Shown in pieces: positions 20,201 through 32,918 of a stretch of 64,000 nucleotides of DNA. Position 1 is the stretch's first letter. Each line of letters opens with the position of its first letter. Made by a program: the position numbers and the translations under genes. The stretch lies in the NCBI RefSeq assembly GCF_051020765.1, contig NC_134934.1, positions 62,001-126,000 of the forward strand. The letters run 5' to 3'. The notes beneath the pieces are model-generated. The model did no database searches, was not told the origin of the DNA, and saw only the letters and a list, made by a program, of their open reading frames with translations. The stretch comes from Lasioglossum baleicum (lineage: Eukaryota; Arthropoda; Insecta; Hymenoptera; Halictidae).

Positions 20201-22494
20201 GCACGATCACAATTTATTCGAGCTTATGTCAGATTCGACTATTCTTCGTTTCAGAAGTGTATTTCTGTGCGGAATCGCTGTTTCGTGTGCTAGATCAGTG
20301 CATTTGCATGCAAATATGCGAAATTGGCACAGAAACTCCGACCCGGCATGCACGATCACGATTTATTCGAGCTTATGTCAGATTCGACGATTCTTCGTTT
20401 CAGAAGTGTATTTCTGTGCGGAATCGCTGTTTCGCGCGCTAGATCAGTGCATTTGTATGCAAGTATGAGAAATTGGAATAGAAACTCCGACCCGACAAAC
20501 ACGATCACGATGTATTCGAGCTTATGTCAGATTCGACGATTCTTCGCTTCAGCAGTGTATTTCTGTGCGGAATCGCTGTTTCGCGTGCCAGATCAGTGCA
20601 TTTGAATGCAAATATGCGAAATTGGCACAGAAACTCCGACCCGGCAAGCACGATCACGATTTATTCGAGCTTATGTCAGATTCGACGATTCTTCGCTTCA
20701 GAAGTGTATTTCTGTGCGGAATCGCTGTTTCGCGTGCGAGATCAGTGCATTTGAATGCAAATATGCGAAATTGGCACAGAAACTCCGACCCGGCAAGCAC
20801 GATCACAATTTATTCGAGCTTATGTCAGATTCGACGATTCTTCGCTTCAGCAGTGTATTTCTGTGCGGAATCGCTGTTTCGCGCGCAAGATCAGTGCATT
20901 TGCATGCAAGTATGAGAAATTGGAATAGAAACTCCTTTTCGGCAAGCACGATCACAAATTATTCGAGCTTATATCAAATTCGACGATTCTTCGTTTCAGA
21001 AGTGTATTTCTGTGCGGAATCGCTGTTTCGCGTGCTAGATCAGTGCATTTGCATACAAATATGCGAAATTGGCACGGAAACTCCGACCCGGCAAGCGCGA
21101 TCACGATTTATTCGAGCTTATGTCAGATTCGAAGATTCTTCGCTTCCGAAGTGTATTTCTGTGCGGAATCGCTGTTTCGCGTGCCAGATCAGTGCATTTG
21201 AATGCAAATATGCGAAATTGGCACAGAAACTCCGACCCGGCAAGCACGATCACGATTTATTCGAGCTTATGTCAGATTCGACGATTCTTCGCTTCAGAAG
21301 TGTATTTCTGTGCGGAATCGCTGTTTCGCGTGCGAGATCAGTGCATTTGAATGCAAATATGCGAAATTGGCACAGAAACTCCGACCCGGCAAGCACGATC
21401 ACAATTTATTCGAGCTTATGTCAGATTCGACGATTCTTCGCTTCAGCAGTGTATTTCTGTGCGGAATCGCTGTTTCGCGCGCAAGATCAGTGCATTTGCA
21501 TGCAAGTATGAGAAATTGGAATAGAAACTCCTTTTCGGCAAGCACGATCACAAATTATTCGAGCTTATATCAAATTCGACGATTCTTCGTTTCGGAAGTG
21601 TATTTCTGTGCGGAATCGCTGTTTCGCGCGCTAGATCAGTGCATTTGCATGCAAATACGTGAAATTGGCACGGAAACTCCGACCCGGCAAGCACGATCCC
21701 GATTTATTCGAGCTTATGTCAGATTCGACGATTCTTCGTTTCAGAAGTGTATTTCTGTGCGGAATCGCTGTTTCGCGCGCTAGATCAGTGCATTTGCATG
21801 CAAGTATGAGAAATTGGAATAGAAACTCCGACCCGACAAACACGATCACGATGTATTCGAGCTTATGTCAGATTCGACGATTCTTCGCTTCAGCAGTGTA
21901 TTTCTGTGCGGAATCGCTGTTTCGCGTGCCAGATCAGTGCATTTGAATGCAAATATGCGAAATTGGCACAGAAACTCCGACCCGGCAAGCACGATCACGA
22001 TTTATTCGAGCTTATGTCAGATTCGACGATTCTTCGCTTCAGAAGTGTATTTCTGTGCGGAATCGCTGTTTCGCGTGCGAGATCAGTGCATTTGAATGCA
22101 AATATGCGAAATTGGCACAGAAACTCCGACCCGGCAAGCACGATCACAATTTATTCGAGCTTATGTCAGATTCGACGATTCTTCGCTTCAGCAGTGTATT
22201 TCTGTGCGGAATCGCTGTTTCGCGCGCAAGATCAGTGCATTTGCATGCAAGTATGAGAAATTGGAATAGAAACTCCTTTTCGGCAAGCACGATCACAAAT
22301 TATTCGAGCTTATATCAAATTCGACGATTCTTCGTTTCAGAAGTGTATTTCTGTGCGGAATCGCTGTTTCGCGTGCTAGATCAGTGCATTTGCATACAAA
22401 TATGCGAAATTGGCACGGAAACTCCGACCCGGCAAGCGCGATCACGATTTATTCGAGCTTATGTCAGATTCGAAGATTCTTCGCTTCCGAAGTG

Positions 22495-22641
22495 TATTTC
22501 TGTGCGGAATCGCTGTTTCGCGCGCTAGATCAGTGCATTTGCATGCAAATACGTGAAATTGGCATAGAAACTCCGACCCGGCGCACGATCACGATTTATT
22601 CGAGCTTATGTCAGATTCGACGATTCTTCGTTTCAGAAGTG
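22495..22641 (+). repeat. Shortened monomer, copy-2 partner of 14008-14154
   Basis: GGCGCACG with GGCATAG, exactly 8487 bp downstream of its partner and again followed by a TAGGTCAGTGG monomer. Its presence shows that the 2-bp deletion predates the large duplication. Confidence 0.9.
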
Positions 22642-25174
22642 TATTTCTGTGCGGAATCGCTGTTTCGCGCGCTAGGTCAGTGGATTTGCATGCAAGTATG
22701 TGAAATGGGAATAGAAACTCCGACCCGGCAAGCTCGATCACGATTTATTCGAGCTTATGTGAGATTCGACGATTCTTCGTTTCGGAAGTGTATTTCTGTG
22801 CGGAATCGCTGTTTCGCGCGCTAGATCAGTGCATTTGCATGCAAATACGTGAAATTGGCACGGAAACTCCGACCCGGCAAGCACGATCCCGATTTATTCG
22901 AGCTTATGTCAGATTCGACGATTCTTCGTTTCAGAAGTGTATTTCTGTGCGGAATCGCTGTTTCGCGCGCTAGATCAGTGCATTTGCATGCAAGTATGAG
23001 AAATTGGAATAGAAACTCCGACCCGACAAACACGATCACGATGTATTCGAGCTTATGTCAGATTCGACGATTCTTCGCTTCAGCAGTGTATTTCTGTGCG
23101 GAATCGCTGTTTCGCGTGCCAGATCAGTGCATTTGAATGCAAATACGTGAAATTGGCACGGAAACTCCGACCCGGCAAGCACGATCACGATTTATTCGAG
23201 CTTATGTCAGTTTCGACGATTCTTCGTTTCAGAAGTGTATTTCTGTGCGGAATCGCTGTTTCGCGCGCTAGATCAGTGCATTTGCATGCAAGTATGAGAA
23301 ATTGGAATAGAAACTCCGACCCGACAAACACGATCACGATGTATTCGAGCTTATGTCAGATTCGACGATTCTTCGCTTCAGCAGTGTATTTCTGTGCGGA
23401 ATCGCTGTTTCGCGTGCCAGATCAGTGCATTTGAATGCAAATATGCGAAATTGGCACAGAAACTCCGACCCGGCAAGCACGATCACGATTTATTCGAGCT
23501 TATGTCAGATTCGACGATTCTTCGCTTCAGAAGTGTATTTCTGTGCGGAATCGCTGTTTCGCGTGCGAGATCAGTGCATTTGAATGCAAATATGCGAAAT
23601 TGGCACAGAAACTCCGACCCGGCAAGCACGATCACAATTTATTCGAGCTTATGTCAGATTCGACGATTCTTCGCTTCAGCAGTGTATTTCTGTGCGGAAT
23701 CGCTGTTTCGCGCGCAAGATCAGTGCATTTGCATGCAAGTATGAGAAATTGGAATAGAAACTCCTTTTCGGCAAGCACGATCACAAATTATTCGAGCTTA
23801 TATCAAATTCGACGATTCTTCGTTTCAGAAGTGTATTTCTGTGCGGAATCGCTGTTTCGCGTGCTAGATCAGTGCATTTGCATACAAATATGCGAAATTG
23901 GCACGGAAACTCCGACCCGGCAAGCGCGATCACGATTTATTCGAGCTTATGTCAGATTCGAAGATTCTTCGCTTCCGAAGTGTATTTCTGTGCGGAATCG
24001 CTGTTTCGCGTGCCAGATCAGTGCATTTGAATGCAAATATGCGAAATTGGCACAGAAACTCCGACCCGGCAAGCACGATCACGATTTATTCGAGCTTATG
24101 TCAGATTCGACGATTCTTCGCTTCAGAAGTGTATTTCTGTGCGGAATCGCTGTTTCGCGTGCGAGATCAGTGCATTTGAATGCAAATATGCGAAATTGGC
24201 ACAGAAACTCCGACCCGGCAAGCACGATCACAATTTATTCGAGCTTATGTCAGATTCGACGATTCTTCGCTTCAGCAGTGTATTTCTGTGCGGAATCGCT
24301 GTTTCGCGCGCAAGATCAGTGCATTTGCATGCAAGTATGAGAAATTGGAATAGAAACTCCTTTTCGGCAAGCACGATCACAAATTATTCGAGCTTATATC
24401 AAATTCGACGATTCTTCGTTTCGGAAGTGTATTTCTGTGCGGAATCGCTGTTTCGCGCGCTAGATCAGTGCATTTGCATGCAAATACGTGAAATTGGCAC
24501 GGAAACTCCGACCCGGCAAGCACGATCCCGATTTATTCGAGCTTATGTCAGATTCGACGATTCTTCGTTTCAGAAGTGTATTTCTGTGCGGAATCGCTGT
24601 TTCGCGCGCTAGATCAGTGCATTTGCATGCAAGTATGAGAAATTGGAATAGAAACTCCTACCCGACAAACACGATCACGATGTATTCGAGCTTATGTCAG
24701 ATTCGACGATTCTTCGCTTCAGCAGTGTATTTCTGTGCGGAATCGCTGTTTCGCGTGCCAGATCAGTGCATTTGAATGCAAATATGCGAAATTGGCACAC
24801 AAACTCCGACCCGGCAAGCACGATCACGATTTATTCGAGCTTATGTCAGATTCGACGATTCTTCGCTTCAGAAGTGTATTTCTGTGCGGAATCGCTGTTT
24901 CGCGTGCGAGATCAGTGCATTTGCATGCAAGTATGAGAAATTGGAATAGAAACTCCTTTTCGGCAAGCACGATCACAAATTATTCGAGCTTATATCAAAT
25001 TCGACGATTCTTCGTTTCAGAAGTGTATTTCTGTGCGGAATCGCTGTTTCGCGTGCTAGATCAGTGCATTTGCATACAAATATGCGAAATTGGCACGGAA
25101 ACTCCGACCCGGCAAGCGCGATCACGATTTATTCGAGCTTATGTCAGATTCGAAGATTCTTCGCTTCCGAAGTG

Positions 25175-25321
25175 TATTTCTGTGCGGAATCGCTGTTTCG
25201 CGCGCTAGATCAGTGCATTTGCATGCAAATACGTGAAATTGGCATAGAAACTCCGACCCGGCGCACGATCACGATTTATTCGAGCTTATGTCAGATTCGA
25301 CGATTCTTCGTTTCAGAAGTG
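25175..25321 (+). repeat. Shortened monomer, copy-2 partner of 16688-16834
   Basis: GGCGCACG with GGCATAG, exactly 8487 bp downstream of its partner. Confidence 0.9.
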
Positions 25322-25619
25322 TATTTCTGTGCGGAATCGCTGTTTCGCGCGCTAGGTCAGTGGATTTGCATGCAAGTATGTGAAATGGGAATAGAAACTC
25401 CGACCCGGCAAGCTCGATCACGATTTATTCGAGCTTATATCAGATTCGACGATTCTTCGTTTCAGAAGTGTATTTCTGTGCGGAATCGCTGTTTCGCGCG
25501 CTAGATCAGTGCATTTGCATGCAAATATGCGAAATTGGCACAGAAACTCCGACCTGGCATGCACGATCACGATTTATTCGAGCTTATGTCAGATTCGACG
25601 ATTCTTCGTTTCAGAAGTG

Positions 25620-25766
25620 TATTTCTGTGCGGAATCGCTGTTTCGCGTGCTAGATCAGTGCATTTGCATGCAAATACGTGAAATTGGCACAGAAACTCCG
25701 ACCCGGCGCACGATCACGATTTATTCGAGCTTATTTCAGATTCGACGATTCTTCGTTTCAGAAGTG
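25620..25766 (+). repeat. Shortened monomer, copy-2 partner of 17133-17279
   Basis: GGCGCACG with GGCACAG and the CTTATTTC variant, exactly 8487 bp downstream of its partner. Confidence 0.9.
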
Positions 25767-26511
25767 TATTTCTGTGCGGAATCGCTGTTTCGCGCGCTAG
25801 GTCAGTGGATTTGCATGCAAGTATGTGAAATGGGAATAGAAACTCCGACCCGGCAAGCTCGATCACGATTTATTCGAGCTTATATCAGATTCGACGATTC
25901 TTCGTTTCAGAAGTGTATTTCTGTGCGGAATCGCTGTTTCGCGTGCTAGATCAGTGCATTTGCATGCAAATACGTGAAATTGGCACAGAAACTCCGACCC
26001 GGCAAGCACGATCACGATTTATTCGAGCTTATGTCAGATTCGAAGATTCTTCGCTTCCGAAGTGTATTTCTGTGCGGAATCGCTGTTTCGCGCGCTAGAT
26101 TAGTGCATTTGCATGCAAGTATGAGAAATTGGAATAGAAACTCCGACCCGACAAACACGATCACGATGTATTCGAGCTTATGTCAGATTCGACGATTCTT
26201 CGCTTCAGCAGTGTATTTCTGTGCGGAATCGCTGTTTCGCGTGCCAGATCAGTGCATTTGAATGCAAATATGCGAAATTGGCACAGAAACTCCGACCCGG
26301 CAAGCACGATCACAATTTATTCGAGCTTATGTCAGATTCGACTATTCTTCGTTTCAGAAGTGTATTTCTGTGCGGAATCGCTGTTTCGTGTGCTAGATCA
26401 GTGCATTTGCATGCAAATATGCGAAATTGGCACAGAAACTCCGACCCGGCATGCACGATCACGATTTATTCGAGCTTATGTCAGATTCGACGATTCTTCG
26501 CTTCAGAAGTG

Positions 26512-28895
26512 TATTTCTTTGCGGAATCGCTGTTTCGCGTGCTAGATCAGTGCATTTGAATGCAAATATGCGAAATTGGCACAGAAACTCCGACCCGGCA
26601 ATCACGATCACAATTTATTCGAGCTTATGTCAGATTCGACGATTCTTCGCTTCAGAAGTGTATTTCTGTGCGGAATCGCTGTTTCGCGTGCGAGATCAGT
26701 GCATTTGAATGCAAATATGCGAAATTGGCACAGAAACTCCGACCCGGCAAGCACGATCACAATTTATTCGAGCTTATGTCAGATTCGACGATTCTTCGCT
26801 TCAGCAGTGTATTTCTGTGCGGAATCGCTGTTTCGCGCGCTAGATCAGTGCATTTGCATGCAAGTATGAGAAATTGGAATAGAAACTCCTTTTCGGCAAG
26901 CACGATCACAAATTATTCGAGCTTATATCAAATTCGACGATTCTTCGTTTCAGAAGTGTATTTCTGTGCGGAATCGCTGTTTCGCGTGCTAGATCAGTGC
27001 ATTTGCATACAAATATGCGAAATTGGCACGGAAACTCCGATTCGGCAAGCACGATCACAATTTATTCGAGCCCTTGTCAGATTCGACGATTCTTCGTTTC
27101 AGAAGTGTATTTCTGTGCGGAATCGCTGTTTCGCGTGCTAGATCAGTGCATTTGCATGCAAATATGCGAAATTGGCACAGAAACTCCGACCCGGCAAGCA
27201 CGATCACAATTTATTCGAGCTTATGTCAGATTCGACGATTCTTCGCTTCAGCAGTGTATTTCTGTGCGGAATCGCTGTTTCGCGCGCTAGATCAGTGCAT
27301 TTGCATGCAAGTATGAGAAATTGGAATAGAAACTCCTTTTCGGCAAGCACGATCACAAATTATTCGAGCGTATATCAAATTCGACGATTCTTCGTTTCAG
27401 AAGTGTATTTCTGTGCGGAATCGCTGTTTCGCGTGCTAGATCAGTGCATTTGCATACAAATATGCGAAATTGGCACGGAAACTCCGATTCGGCAAGCACG
27501 ATCACAATTTATTCGAGCCCTTGTCAGATTCGACGATTCTTCGTTTCAGAAGTGTATTTCTGTGCGGAATCGCTGTTTCGCGTGCTAGATCAGTGCATTT
27601 GCATGCAAATATGCGAAATTGGCACAGAAACTCCGACCCGGCAAGCACGATCACGATTTATTCGAGCTTATGTCAGATTCGACGATTCTTCGTTTCAGAA
27701 GTGTATTTCTGTGCGGAATCGCTGTTTCGCGTGCTAGATCAGTGCATTTGCATGCAAATACGTGAAATTGGCACAGAAACTCCGACCCGGCAAGCACGAT
27801 CACGATTTATTCGAGCTTATGTCAGATTCGAAGATTCTTCGTTTCAGAAGTGTATTTCTGTGCGGAATCGCTGTTTCGCGTGCTAGATCAGTGCATTTGC
27901 ATGCAAATATGCGAAATTGGCACAGAAACTCCGACCTGGCATGCACGATCACGATTTATTCGAGCTTATGTCAGATTCGACGATTCTTCGTTTCAGAAGT
28001 GTATTTCTGTGCGGAATCGCTGTTTCGCGTGCTAGACCAGTGCATTTGCATACAAATATGCGAAATTGGCACGGAAACTCCGACCCGGCAAGCACGATCC
28101 CGATTTATTCGAGCTTATGTCAGATTCGAAGATTCTTCGCTTCCGAAGTGTATTTCTGTGCGGAATCGCTGTTTCGCGCGCTAGATCAGTGCATTTGCAT
28201 GCAAATATGCGAAATTGGCACAGAAACTCCGACCTGGCATGCACGATCACGATTTATTCGAGCTTATGTCAGATTCGACGATTCTTCGTTTCAGAAGTGT
28301 ATTTCTGTGCGGAATCGCTGTTTCGCGTGCTAGATCAGTGCATTTGCATGCAAATACGTGAAATTGGCACAGAAACTCCGACCCGGCAAGCACGATCACG
28401 ATTTATTCGAGCTTATGTCAGATTCGAAGATTCTTCGCTTCCGAAGTGTATTTCTGTGCGGAATCGCAGTTTCGCGCGCTAGATCAGTGCATTTGCATGC
28501 AAGTATGAGAAATTGGAATAGAAACTCCGACCCGACAAACACGATCACGATGTATTCGAGCTTATGTCAGATTCGACGATTCTTCGCTTCAGCAGTGTAT
28601 TTCTGTGCGGAATCGCTGTTTCGCGTGCCAGATCAGTGCATTTGAATGCAAATATGCGAAATTGGCACAGAAACTCCGACCCGGCAAGCACGATCACAAT
28701 TTATTCGAGCTTATGTCAGATTCGACTATTCTTCGTTTCAGAAGTGTATTTCTGTGCGGAATCGCTGTTTCGTGTGCTAGATCAGTGCATTTGCATGCAA
28801 ATATGCGAAATTGGCACAGAAACTCCGACCCGGCATGCACGATCACGATTTATTCGAGCTTATGTCAGATTCGACGATTCTTCGCTTCAGAAGTG
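26512..28895 (+). repeat. 16-monomer repeat, copy 1 (2384 bp)
   Basis: The 3' end of the second 57-monomer unit also acts as the first copy of a 16-monomer tandem repeat. It starts at the CTTTGCGG monomer with GGCAATCACG, and the next such monomer starts 2384 bp later. It includes the GCGTATATC monomer and several GACCAG monomers, which serve as landmarks. Confidence 0.88.
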
Positions 28896-30832
28896 TATTT
28901 CTTTGCGGAATCGCTGTTTCGCGTGCTAGATCAGTGCATTTGAATGCAAATATGCGAAATTGGCACAGAAACTCCGACCCGGCAATCACGATCACAATTT
29001 ATTCGAGCTTATGTCAGATTCGACGATTCTTCTCTTCAGAAGTGTATTTCTGTGCGGAATCGCTGTTTCGCGTGCGAGATCAGTGCATTTGAATGCAAAT
29101 ATGCGAAATTGGCACAGAAACTCCGACCCGGCAAGCACGATCACAATTTATTCGAGCTTATGTCAGATTCGACGATTCTTCGCTTCAGCAGTGTATTTCT
29201 GTGCGGAATCGCTGTTTCGCGCGCTAGATCAGTGCATTTGCATGCAAGTATGAGAAATTGGAATAGAAACTCCTTTTCGGCAAGCACGATCACAAATTAT
29301 TCGAGCTTATATCAAATTCGACGATTCTTCGTTTCAGAAGTGTATTTCTGTGCGGAATCGCTGTTTCGCGTGCTAGATCAGTGCATTTGCATACAAATAT
29401 GCGAAATTGGCACGGAAACTCCGATTCGGCAAGCACGATCACAATTTATTCGAGCCCTTGTCAGATTCGACGATTCTTCGTTTCAGAAGTGTATTTCTGT
29501 GCGGAATCGCTGTTTCGCGTGCTAGATCAGTGCATTTGCATGCAAATATGCGAAATTGGCACAGAAACTCCGACCCGGCAAGCACGATCACAATTTATTC
29601 GAGCTTATGTCAGATTCGACGATTCTTCGCTTCAGCAGTGTATTTCTGTGCGGAATCGCTGTTTCGCGCGCTAGATCAGTGCATTTGCATGCAAGTATGA
29701 GAAATTGGAATAGAAACTCCTTTTCGGCAAGCACGATCACAAATTATTCGAGCGTATATCAAATTCGACGATTCTTCGTTTCAGAAGTGTATTTCTGTGC
29801 GGAATCGCTGTTTCGCGTGCTAGATCAGTGCATTTGCATACAAATATGCGAAATTGGCACGGAAACTCCGATTCGGCAAGCACGATCACAATTTATTCGA
29901 GCCCTTGTCAGATTCGACGATTCTTCGTTTCAGAAGTGTATTTCTGTGCGGAATCGCTGTTTCGCGTGCTAGATCAGTGCATTTGCATGCAAATATGCGA
30001 AATTGGCACAGAAACTCCGACCCGGCAAGCACGATCACGATTTATTCGAGCTTATGTCAGATTCGACGATTCTTCGTTTCAGAAGTGTATTTCTGTGCGG
30101 AATCGCTGTTTCGCGTGCTAGATCAGTGCATTTGCATGCAAATACGTGAAATTGGCACAGAAACTCCGACCCGGCAAGCACGATCACGATTTATTCGAGC
30201 TTATGTCAGATTCGAAGATTCTTCGTTTCAGAAGTGTATTTCTGTGCGGAATCGCTGTTTCGCGTGCTAGATCAGTGCATTTGCATGCAAATATGCGAAA
30301 TTGGCACAGAAACTCCGACCTGGCATGCACGATCACAATTTATTCGAGCTTATGTCAGATTCGACGATTCTTCGTTTCAGAAGTGTATTTCTGTGCGGAA
30401 TCGCTGTTTCGCGTGCTAGATCAGTGCATTTGCATACAAATATGCGAAATTGGCACGGAAACTCCGACCCGGCAAGCACGATCCCGATTTATTCGAGCTT
30501 ATGTCAGATTCGAAGATTCTTCGCTTCCGAAGTGTATTTCTGTGCGGAATCGCTGTTTCGCGCGCTAGATCAGTGCATTTGCATGCAAATATGCGAAATT
30601 GGCACAGAAACTCCGACCTGGCATGCACGATCACGATTTATTCGAGCTTATGTCAGATTCGACGATTCTTCGTTTCAGAAGTGTATTTCTGTGCGGAATC
30701 GCTGTTTCGCGTGCTAGATCAGTGCATTTGCATGCAAATACGTGAAATTGGCACAGAAACTCCGACCCGGCAAGCACGATCACGATTTATTCGAGCTTAT
30801 GTCAGATTCGAAGATTCTTCGCTTCCGAAGTG
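28896..30832 (+). repeat. 16-monomer repeat, copy 2 (first 13 monomers)
   Basis: It follows copy 1 at 2384-bp spacing for 13 monomers, then jumps back to the start of the unit, so the last three subtypes are missing. It has private substitutions, such as TTCTCTTCAG near 29031 and CACAATTT near 30336. Copy 1 and copy 2 are thus measurably diverged, unlike the 57-monomer copies. Confidence 0.85.
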
Positions 30833-31279
30833 TATTTCTGTGCGGAATCGCTGTTTCGCGTGCTAGATCAGTGCATTTGAATGCAAATATGCGAAATTGG
30901 CACAGAAACTCCGACCCGGCAATCACGATCACAATTTATTCGAGCTTATGTCAGATTCGACGATTCTTCGCTTCAGAAGTGTATTTCTGTGCGGAATCGC
31001 TGTTTCGCGTGCGAGATCAGTGCATTTGAATGCAAATATGCGAAATTGGCACAGAAACTCCGACCTGGCAAGCACGATCACAATTTATTCGAGCTTATGT
31101 CAGATTCGACGATTCTTCGCTTCAGCAGTGTATTTCTGTGCGGAATCGCTGTTTCGCGCGCTAGATCAGTGCATTTGCATGCAAGTATGAGAAATTGGAA
31201 TAGAAACTCCTTTTCGGCAAGCACGATCACAAATTATTCGAGCTTATATCAAATTCGACGATTCTTCGTTTCAGAAGTG

Positions 31280-31429
31280 TATTTCTGTGCGGAATCGCTG
31301 TTTCGCGTGCTAGATCAGTGCATTTGCATACAAATATGCGAAATTGGCACGGAAAACTCCGATTCGGCAAGCACGATCACAATTTATTCGAGCCCTTGTC
31401 AGATTCGACGATTCTTCGTTTCAGAAGTG
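31280..31429 (+). repeat. 150-bp monomer with one extra A
   Basis: GGAAAACTCC at 31351-31360 replaces GGAAACTCC. This is the only monomer I found with this change. Confidence 0.9.
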
Positions 31430-31876
31430 TATTTCTGTGCGGAATCGCTGTTTCGCGTGCTAGATCAGTGCATTTGCATGCAAATATGCGAAATTGGCAC
31501 AGAAACTCCGACCCGGCAAGCACGATCACGATTTATTCGAGCTTATGTCAGATTCGACGATTCTTCGTTTCAGAAGTGTATTTCTGTGCGGAATCGCTGT
31601 TTCGCGTGCTAGATCAGTGCATTTGCATGCAAATACGTGAAATTGGCACAGAAACTCCGACCCGGCAAGCACGATCACGATTTATTCGAGCTTATGTCAG
31701 ATTCGAAGATTCTTCGTTTCAGAAGTGTATTTCTGTGCGGAATCGCTGTTTCGCGTCCTACATCAGTGCATTTGCATGCAAATATGCGAAATTGGCACAG
31801 AAACTCCGACCTGGCATGCACGATCACGATTTATTCGAGCTTATGTCAGATTCGACGATTCTTCGTTTCAGAAGTG

Positions 31877-32024
31877 TATTTCTGTGCGGAATCGCTGTTT
31901 CGCGTGCTAGACCAGTGCATTTGCATACAAATATGCGAAATTGGCACGGAAACTCCGACCGGCAAGCACGATCCCGATTTATTCGAGCTTATGTCAGATT
32001 CGAAGATTCTTCGCTTCCGAAGTA
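31877..32024 (+). repeat. 148-bp monomer with one missing C
   Basis: GACCGGC replaces GACCCGGC near 31958-31963. This 1-bp deletion cancels the phase shift of the insertion about 600 bp upstream. The monomer also has AGTATATTTC at its end, shared with 34257 and 44239, which carry no deletion. Confidence 0.9.
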
Positions 32025-32918
32025 TATTTCTGTGCGGAATCGCTGTTTCGCGCGCTAGATCAGTGCATTTGCATGCAAGTATGAGAAATTGGAATAGAAA
32101 CTCCGACCCGGCAAGCACGATCACAATTTATTCAAGCTTATGTCAGATTCGACGATTCTTCGTTTCAGAAGTGTATTTCTGTGCGGAATCGCTGTTTCGC
32201 GTGCTAGATCAGTGCATTTGCATACAAATATGCGAAATTGGCACGGAAACTCCGACCCGGCAAGCACGATCCCGATTTATTCGAGCTTATATCAGATTCG
32301 ACGATTCTTCGTTTCAGAAGTGTATTTCTGTGCGGAATCGCTGTTTCGTGTGCTAGATCAGTGCATTTGCATGCAAATATGCGAAATTGGCACAGAAACT
32401 CCGACCTGGCAAGCACGATCACAATTTATTCGAGCTTATGTCAGATTCGAAGATTCTTCGCTTCCGAAGTGTATTTCTGTGCGGAATCGCTGTTTCGCGC
32501 GCTAGATCAGTGCATTTGCATGCAAGTATGAGAAATTGGAATAGAAACTCCGACCCGGCAAGCACGATCACAATTTATTCAAGCTTATGTCAGATTCGAC
32601 GATTCTTCGTTTCAGAAGTGTATTTCTGTGCGGAATCGCTGTTTCGCGTGCTAGATCAGTGCATTTGCATACAAATATGCGAAATTGGCACGGAAACTCC
32701 GACCCGGCAAGCACGATCCCGATTTATTCGAGCTTATATCAGATTCGACGATTCTTCGTTTCAGAAGTGTATTTCTGTGCGGAATCGCTGTTTCGTGTGC
32801 TAGATCAGTGCATTTGCATGCAAATATGCGAAATTGGCACAGAAACTCCGACCTGGCAAGCACGATCACAATTTATTCGAGCTTATGTCAGATTCGAAGA
32901 TTCTTCGCTTCCGAAGTG
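32025..32918 (+). repeat. 3-monomer (447-bp) tandem repeat, two copies
   Basis: Monomers m216-m218 (32025-32471) and m219-m221 (32472-32918) look identical in subtype and private variants. These are a TTCAAGCTT monomer, a GATCCCG/TATATCAG monomer and a CGTGTGC monomer with GACCTGGCAAG. The same trio appears singly at 34260 and 44242, so the tandem doubling here is local. The exact limits are uncertain by up to one monomer because the repeat is continuous. Confidence 0.85.

Larger units (their letters stand above)
11922..20408 (+). repeat. 57-monomer HOR, copy 1 (8487 bp)
   Basis: The length equals 57 x 149 minus 6, because three of its monomers lack 2 bp. It opens with a monomer marked by TTTGTATGCAAG, which recurs exactly 8487 bp later. 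The unit contains a 19-monomer sub-repeat, three shortened monomers, a CTTTGCGG monomer and a GCGTATATC monomer, each of which has a partner 8487 bp downstream. The last monomer (20260-20408) is a hybrid, with its 5' part like 28747 and its 3' part like 11872-11921. Confidence 0.93.
20409..28895 (+). repeat. 57-monomer HOR, copy 2 (8487 bp)
   Basis: It repeats the preceding 8487 bp with the same rare variants and the same three 2-bp deletions. I could not find a private substitution between the copies, except that the last monomer ends in CGCTTCAGAAG where copy 1 has CGTTTCAGAAG. That difference marks the exchange point, between about 20359 and 20396. The lack of visible divergence implies a very recent duplication or, less likely, an assembly duplication. 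Confidence 0.93.
30833..32024 (+). repeat. 16-monomer repeat, copy 3 (8 monomers, internally deleted)
   Basis: It starts again at the GGCAATCACG monomer. After three monomers it passes through a GATTCGG monomer at 31280 that could be either of two similar positions in the unit, and continues three monomers further on. Two frame-disturbing changes (+1 and -1) fall in this copy. A CGTCCTACATC variant near 31757 is shared with 33991 and 43973. Confidence 0.8.
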
